Origin: Streptomyces cucumeris
GTDB taxonomy: Bacteria; Actinomycetota; Actinomycetes; Streptomycetales; Streptomycetaceae
Reading direction: 5' to 3'
NCBI RefSeq assembly: GCF_024295805.1
Contig: NZ_JANCLX010000004.1
Coordinates: forward strand, 1 to 64,000
Length of the DNA stretch: 64,000 nt
Shown here: positions 60,368 to 64,000 of the stretch, piece by piece
Layout of the letters: each line of letters opens with the position of its first letter
How positions within the stretch are numbered: the first letter of the stretch is position 1
Notes under the pieces: generated by a model
Databases searched by the model: none
What the model saw: the letters and a program-made list of their open reading frames with translations, nothing else
What the model was told of the DNA's origin: nothing
Program-made: the position numbers and the translations under genes

Positions 60368-60911
60368 CGAAGCCCAGCAGCGGGCCCCAGGCCAGCAGCG
60401 GCGCGTAACAGGCGGTCTGGAGCCAGTAGAGCGGGCCGTACGGATCGCTGATCTCCGCCAGGTTCTCCGGCGCGTTCCAGGTGAACGCGCCGAGGATGGT
60501 GATGGAGGTGACCGCGAGCGCGCCCAGCGAGGCCGGGATCACCGCGCACAGCACGGGGATCCGCCGACCGCCCAGGAAGGGGATCCAGCGCGGCACCGTC
60601 TCGCCCCACGGCTGGATCAGCCCCAGGGTGAGCAGTCCGAGCGCCTCCGCGAACACGCTCAGCGCGATGACGTACAGCGTCATCCAGCCCGGGAAGTGGC
60701 TCTCGTGCAGGTCCGAGGTGGAGGCGAAGCCCAGGGGTACACCGAATCCCATCGCGCACCGCCACAGCCCGGTGGGCAGCAGGGTGAACGGCACGGTGTG
60801 CGCGGCCCAGCGGGCCGGCCGGGAGGGCCGCGAGGGGCGGGGGGACGGGGCGCCGTCCGCGTCGGCGCGGGGCGGCGGGGACGCCAGGTCCCGTTCGGCG
60901 CTCATCGTCAT
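60285..60911 (-). CDS. Four-TM membrane protein, related to the protein at 63143
   Basis: This 208-aa protein has a Pro/Arg/Ser-rich N-terminal tail and about four to five hydrophobic segments. WGETVPRWIPFLGGRRIPVLCAVIPASLGAL aligns with WGEVFPRWMVGLRGKRVPPLLAIVPASLVAL in the gene at 63143, so the two are paralogues (stretches read in shorter parts). No family function known. It overlaps the sensor kinase gene end in the convergent direction. It flanks the ABC exporter. Confidence 0.75.
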   Translation of the reverse strand: MTMSAERDLASPPPRADADGAPSPRPSRPSRPARWAAHTVPFTLLPTGLWRCAMGFGVPLGFASTSDLHESHFPGWMTLYVIALSVFAEALGLLTLGLIQPWGETVPRWIPFLGGRRIPVLCAVIPASLGALAVTSITILGAFTWNAPENLAEISDPYGPLYWLQTACYAPLLAWGPLLGFVTVAYYRRRRAAERRPSATHPAAPAPR

Positions 60912-61206
60912 GGTGTCCTCCGTCGTTCCGCCGGTCCGCGCTCAGCGTGACGGAGCGGGACGGGTCGGCACATCCGCCGTTCGGCAGGTCACGGCGGGCC
61001 GGGGACGGGGACCGGATGTGCCGTTCGGCAGAGCCCGTTCCGGGCACGGCGCACCGGATTCGGCCACGGAATTCCACCCGTATTTCCGTCGTCCGGCCGC
61101 TCGACCCGTGGCCCCGAATAGCACGGCTTTCCGCACCCGGCAATTCCACTTCGACGTCTGTGATAGCCCCGCCCCGGGGCGCAGAACGCCACCTACCGTA
61201 TATCCG
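60912..61206. promoter_or_regulatory. Promoter region of the ABC exporter with repeats
   Basis: GCCGTTCGGCAG occurs twice in direct orientation (60976-60987 and 61020-61031, 44 bp apart, about four helical turns). GCACATCC (60969-60976) and GGATGTGC (61014-61021) form an inverted repeat over the same interval. TACCGT (61192-61197) is a possible -10, placing the start of transcription at or near the GTG start codon. No gene was found. Confidence 0.5.
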
Positions 61207-62211
61207 GTGGACACGATGATGATCGACGTCTCGCATATCTCGAAGCGATTCGGGACGATGACCGCGCTCGACGATGTGAGCCTCGCGGTGCCGCGGGGCT
61301 CGGTCCTGGGTCTGCTCGGCCACAACGGTGCCGGGAAGACCACCCTGGTCAGCATTCTCGCCACGCTGACCCGCCCCTCCTCCGGACGGGCCCGGGTCGC
61401 CGGGCTCGATGTGACCGGACGCGCCGAGGAGGTGCGCCGCCTCATCGGACTCACCGGCCAGTACGCGTCCGTGGACGAGACGCTCCCCGGGCGCGCCAAT
61501 CTGATCCTGCTGGCCCGGCTGCTGGGCGCCACGCGCGCGGAGGCGGCCGGGCGGGCGGATGAACTGCTGGAGCTGTTCGACCTCACCGGCGCCGGACGCC
61601 GCAACGCCAGGAACTACTCCGGCGGGATGCGGCGGCGGCTGGACCTCGCGGCCAGTCTGGTCGGCCGCCCCGAGGTGATCTTCCTCGACGAACCGACCAC
61701 CGGACTGGACCCGGTGGCCCGCCGCGGGCTCTGGGAGATCGTGGAGCGCCTGGTGAAGGACGGCACCACGGTCCTGCTGACCACGCAGTACCTGGAGGAG
61801 GCCGATACGCTCGCGGACTCCATCACCGTCCTGGCCGAGGGCCGGGTCATCGCCTCGGGCACCGCGGCCGAGCTGAAGGAACGGGTGGGGCGGCGCAGCG
61901 TCTCCGTCACCCTGCGCCGGGCCGAGGACCGCGCCCGTACCGTCGAGGCGCTGCGCCGGGCCGCCCTGGTACCGGCCCATGACGAGGACGGGCTCGTCCT
62001 CACGGTGCCGGTGGCCGACTCCACGGACATCGCGGTGGTGGTCCGGGCGGTCGACGAGGCCGGTACGGACATGGCGGGGCTCGCGTTCTCCGAACCGACC
62101 CTCGACGACGTGTACCTGGCGCTGAACCACCCCACGGCCGCGCACCACGCCACGGCCGCCGCCACCGCCGCCACCACCGGCCATCCGACCGAGGCAGGGA
62201 CGTCCTCATGA
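61207..62211 (+). CDS. ABC transporter ATP-binding protein (DrrA type)
   Basis: This protein of about 334 aa has Walker A GHNGAGKTTLV, the Q-loop LTGQYASVDE, the ABC signature YSGGMRRRLDLA, Walker B VIFLDEPTTGLD and the His switch in TTQYLEEADTLA. The C-terminal extension GLAFSEPTLDDVYLAL is typical of DrrA-like exporters, with an Ala/Thr/His-rich tail. GTG 61207, possibly leaderless, is used; ATG 61216 is the alternative. It is coupled by 4 nt (ATGA) to the permease. DrrA-type pumps export antibiotics or lipids. Confidence 0.9.
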   Translation: MDTMMIDVSHISKRFGTMTALDDVSLAVPRGSVLGLLGHNGAGKTTLVSILATLTRPSSGRARVAGLDVTGRAEEVRRLIGLTGQYASVDETLPGRANLILLARLLGATRAEAAGRADELLELFDLTGAGRRNARNYSGGMRRRLDLAASLVGRPEVIFLDEPTTGLDPVARRGLWEIVERLVKDGTTVLLTTQYLEEADTLADSITVLAEGRVIASGTAAELKERVGRRSVSVTLRRAEDRARTVEALRRAALVPAHDEDGLVLTVPVADSTDIAVVVRAVDEAGTDMAGLAFSEPTLDDVYLALNHPTAAHHATAAATAATTGHPTEAGTSS

Positions 62212-63062
62212 GCATCACCGCCGACCATCCGCGCTCCCCCGCGAACGCCGGGACGACGACGGGGTCCGGGGCCGCGCCGCCGCGCTTCCGCGGTTCGAGC
62301 GCGCTACGGCAGATCCAGGTGCTCTCCGGGCGGTCGCTGCGGGCGCTGCGCGAACCGGCCCTGGTGCTGCCGGGCATCCTGGAGCCGATCCTGATGCTGA
62401 CCGTCTTCAGCCAGGTGTTCCGGAGCGTGTCGCAGACGCAGTCGTTCCCGGCGGGCGTCAGCTATATCGACTACCTGCTGCCCGCGTTCCTCATCACCAG
62501 CGCGGTGAGCGCGGGGCTGAAGTCGGGGGTGGCGCTGACCACCGAGCTGAACAACGGGATCGTCGCCCGCTTCAAGTCCATGCCGATCCACACCGGCACC
62601 ATCCTTATCGGCCGCAGCATCGCCGACACCGTGCTGAACGCGGTGAACATGGTGGTGATGCTGGTGGCCGGAGCCCTGGTGTTCGGCTACGGCCCGGCGG
62701 GCGGAGTGCTGGGCTCCCTGGGGGCGCTGCTGGTGGCGGTGGTCCTCGGCTGGTCGCTGGGCTGGGTGTTCATGGCGCTGTCGGCGTGGCTGCGCAAACC
62801 GGAGGCGATGCAGCCGGTGGGCGGCATGGTCAACATGGTGCTGCTGTTCGCCTCCAACGCCTTCGTGCCGACCGATGGACTGCCGTCCTGGCTGCGGGCG
62901 TTCGCCGAGGTGAACCCGATGTCCCATGCCATCACCGCGGCGCGGGACCTGGCGCTGGGCGATCCGGACGCCGGTACGGTGCTGGCCACCTTCGGCATCT
63001 GCGCGGTGGTCGTGGCCGTCATCGCCCCGCTGGCCATCCGCAACTTCCGCCGCGCGAGCTGA
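62208..63062 (+). CDS. ABC-2 type permease (DrrB type)
   Basis: This 284-aa integral membrane protein has about six transmembrane segments. The ABC-2 motif region FKSMPIHTGTILIGRSIADTV is conserved, with an N-terminal cytoplasmic tail rich in Pro/Thr. It ends VAVIAPLAIRNFRRAS. Its ATG overlaps the ATPase stop. Together they make a two-component exporter. No biosynthetic genes are adjacent except the cluster 8 kb away, so the substrate is open. Confidence 0.9.
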   Translation: MSITADHPRSPANAGTTTGSGAAPPRFRGSSALRQIQVLSGRSLRALREPALVLPGILEPILMLTVFSQVFRSVSQTQSFPAGVSYIDYLLPAFLITSAVSAGLKSGVALTTELNNGIVARFKSMPIHTGTILIGRSIADTVLNAVNMVVMLVAGALVFGYGPAGGVLGSLGALLVAVVLGWSLGWVFMALSAWLRKPEAMQPVGGMVNMVLLFASNAFVPTDGLPSWLRAFAEVNPMSHAITAARDLALGDPDAGTVLATFGICAVVVAVIAPLAIRNFRRAS

Positions 63063-63142
63063 GCCGGGAACTTCAGGGAAGGTCCGTGAGCCCCGGACGG
63101 CCGCCGACGCGGTCATCCGGGGCTCATGGCCGTTGGAGGGGC

Positions 63143-64000
63143 TCACAGCCGTCCGCAGCGCTTGCAGCGGCCCCGGCGGCGCAGGTGGTAGGCGAGGGTG
63201 GCGGCGGCCAGCGCGGCCCCCCACAGCGGCCAGAACATCTCCGGCACGGTGGTGCCCCAGTCCTCGCTCTGGTTGTCGAACTTCCCCTGGATCTCCAGCC
63301 GGATGTACATCACCCCGGCGATCGTGATCAGCAGCGCCACCAGCGAGGCCGGGACGATGGCCAGCAGCGGCGGCACCCGCTTCCCCCGCAGCCCCACCAT
63401 CCAGCGCGGGAACACCTCGCCCCAGCGCCGCACCAGGCCGAGGGTCAGCAGCGCGCCGAGGGCGCCGAGGGTGGCGAGACCGGCCCCCCAGTACCAGAGG
63501 TGGTCCTCCTTGCCCTCCTCCCACAGTTCGTCGGAGATGCCCAGTGGAATGCCCAGGGCCCAGGCCCAGCGGGTGCTGGCGTACACGAACGGGACGATCA
63601 CGGCGATCCGTACGGCCTTGCGGCCCCAGCGGGCCGCCGCCTCCGGGCTGGTCCAGCCCGGCTCCCCGTCGGTGCGCCCGCACGAGCCGCAGGCGTCCCG
63701 CAGCCGCCGCTGATAGGCCAGCGCCGTGACCGCCATCAGCCCCGCACCGGCGACCAGGAAGAACTGGTTGAGCACCGTCCAGTTGATGGCACCGAAGCGG
63801 AGCATCAGCGCATAGGCGACATTGCCCAGCAGCCGGAAGTCGGCGAACGCGGCGAGCGCCACGGCGACGAAACACCAGGTGTAGCCCAGCAGCAGGTTCC
63901 GCGGCACCCGGCGCCGGCCCGGGAGCGCCATCAGCAGCGCCACGGCCGCGCTGGGCAGCAGCAGCGCGGCCAGTACCGGGGCCAGGGTGGACGCCGGGGT
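63143..64000 (-). CDS. Membrane protein (partial, 5' end beyond window), paralogue of the protein at 60285
   Basis: The reading frame is open from 63143 to the window edge. The first possible start seen is GTG 63943 (266 aa), but 19 further codons stay open to position 64000, so the gene is probably truncated. About six hydrophobic segments are visible. A CGSCGRTD motif and a C-terminal CKRCGRL look like small zinc-binding cysteines. WGEVFPRWMVGLRGKRVPP matches the protein at 60285. The pair flanks the ABC exporter. Function unknown. Confidence 0.75.
   Translation of the reverse strand, partial: TPASTLAPVLAALLLPSAAVALLMALPGRRRVPRNLLLGYTWCFVAVALAAFADFRLLGNVAYALMLRFGAINWTVLNQFFLVAGAGLMAVTALAYQRRLRDACGSCGRTDGEPGWTSPEAAARWGRKAVRIAVIVPFVYASTRWAWALGIPLGISDELWEEGKEDHLWYWGAGLATLGALGALLTLGLVRRWGEVFPRWMVGLRGKRVPPLLAIVPASLVALLITIAGVMYIRLEIQGKFDNQSEDWGTTVPEMFWPLWGAALAAATLAYHLRRRGRCKRCGRL

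Noticed and set aside
59923..62184. 753-aa minus-strand ORF over the kinase 3' end and the ABC ATPase
   Set aside because: It is an antisense shadow. It overlaps three supported genes and has no recognisable domain.
1..64000. CRISPR arrays, IS elements, integrases, tRNA or rRNA genes
   Set aside because: No regular spacer-repeat array, transposase, integrase or structural RNA gene was recognised by reading. A tRNAscan or ISfinder run was not possible.

Overview
The window is high-GC DNA with Streptomyces-type organisation: GTG/TTG starts, GGAG-type ribosome binding sites, many 4-nt start/stop overlaps, rare TTA codons, and Streptomyces marker families (SARP, MbtH, CdgB-type GGDEF, TerD, a DasR-like nag locus). 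From memory, the order csp - sulfur carrier - thrC - glucosyltransferase - otsA - otsB - sugar-binding lipoprotein - nagK - nagA - sugar kinase - cdgB - terD resembles the S. coelicolor SCO4295 to SCO4277 region. About the first 16.8 kb is therefore conserved chromosomal core. No rRNA, tRNA, CRISPR array, insertion sequence or integrase was recognised.

Layout. (1) 1-16.8 kb, core metabolism: cold-shock protein; a CysO-like sulfur carrier coupled to threonine synthase, with a SAM-I (S-box) riboswitch in front; glucosyl-3-phosphoglycerate synthase; trehalose synthesis (otsA, otsB); N-acetylglucosamine use (solute-binding lipoprotein, nagK, nagA) with DasR-like operators; a PfkB kinase; a sugar-binding membrane protein; the diguanylate cyclase CdgB with a consensus Crp palindrome upstream; a flavin reductase; ArfB; TerD. 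(2) 16.9-22.2 kb, accessory regulators: an AraC protein, a TPR regulator and short coupled genes, several with TTA codons, then a kinase-like protein and a Uma2 nuclease. (3) 22.8-27.9 kb: secreted M4 protease, mycothiol-dependent formaldehyde dehydrogenase with an MBL-fold partner, and a quinone oxidoreductase.

(4) About 28.2-53.7 kb, a biosynthetic gene cluster and the main item of interest. A 16-gene minus-strand operon (51101 to 34583) encodes MbtH, an ACP, two complete ketosynthases, two ketosynthase-like proteins without the catalytic Cys, an alpha/beta hydrolase, two double-hotdog proteins, a FabG-type ketoreductase, a DsbA/HCCA-isomerase-like protein, an adenylation-PCP protein with only the C-lobe of a condensation domain, a TauD-type dioxygenase, and a SerA-SbnA-SbnB cassette for L-2,3-diaminopropionate (Dap). 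It is surrounded by SARP, IclR and two paralogous LuxR-type regulators (one with a TTA codon), two type II thioesterases and a drug-efflux MFS gene with a likely leader-peptide attenuator. My reading is a discrete, highly reducing type II PKS that makes an unsaturated acyl chain joined to, or started from, Dap. I cannot assign a known product.

(5) 53.8-64 kb: a DUF4232-type lipoprotein, a small secreted protein, a START/DUF2867-like protein, a YdcF-type protein, an RsbW-like ATPase (TTA codon) divergent from an XRE/TPR regulator, a TrmO-like methyltransferase, an orphan sensor kinase, and a DrrAB-type ABC exporter flanked by two related membrane proteins. The last of these runs off the window.
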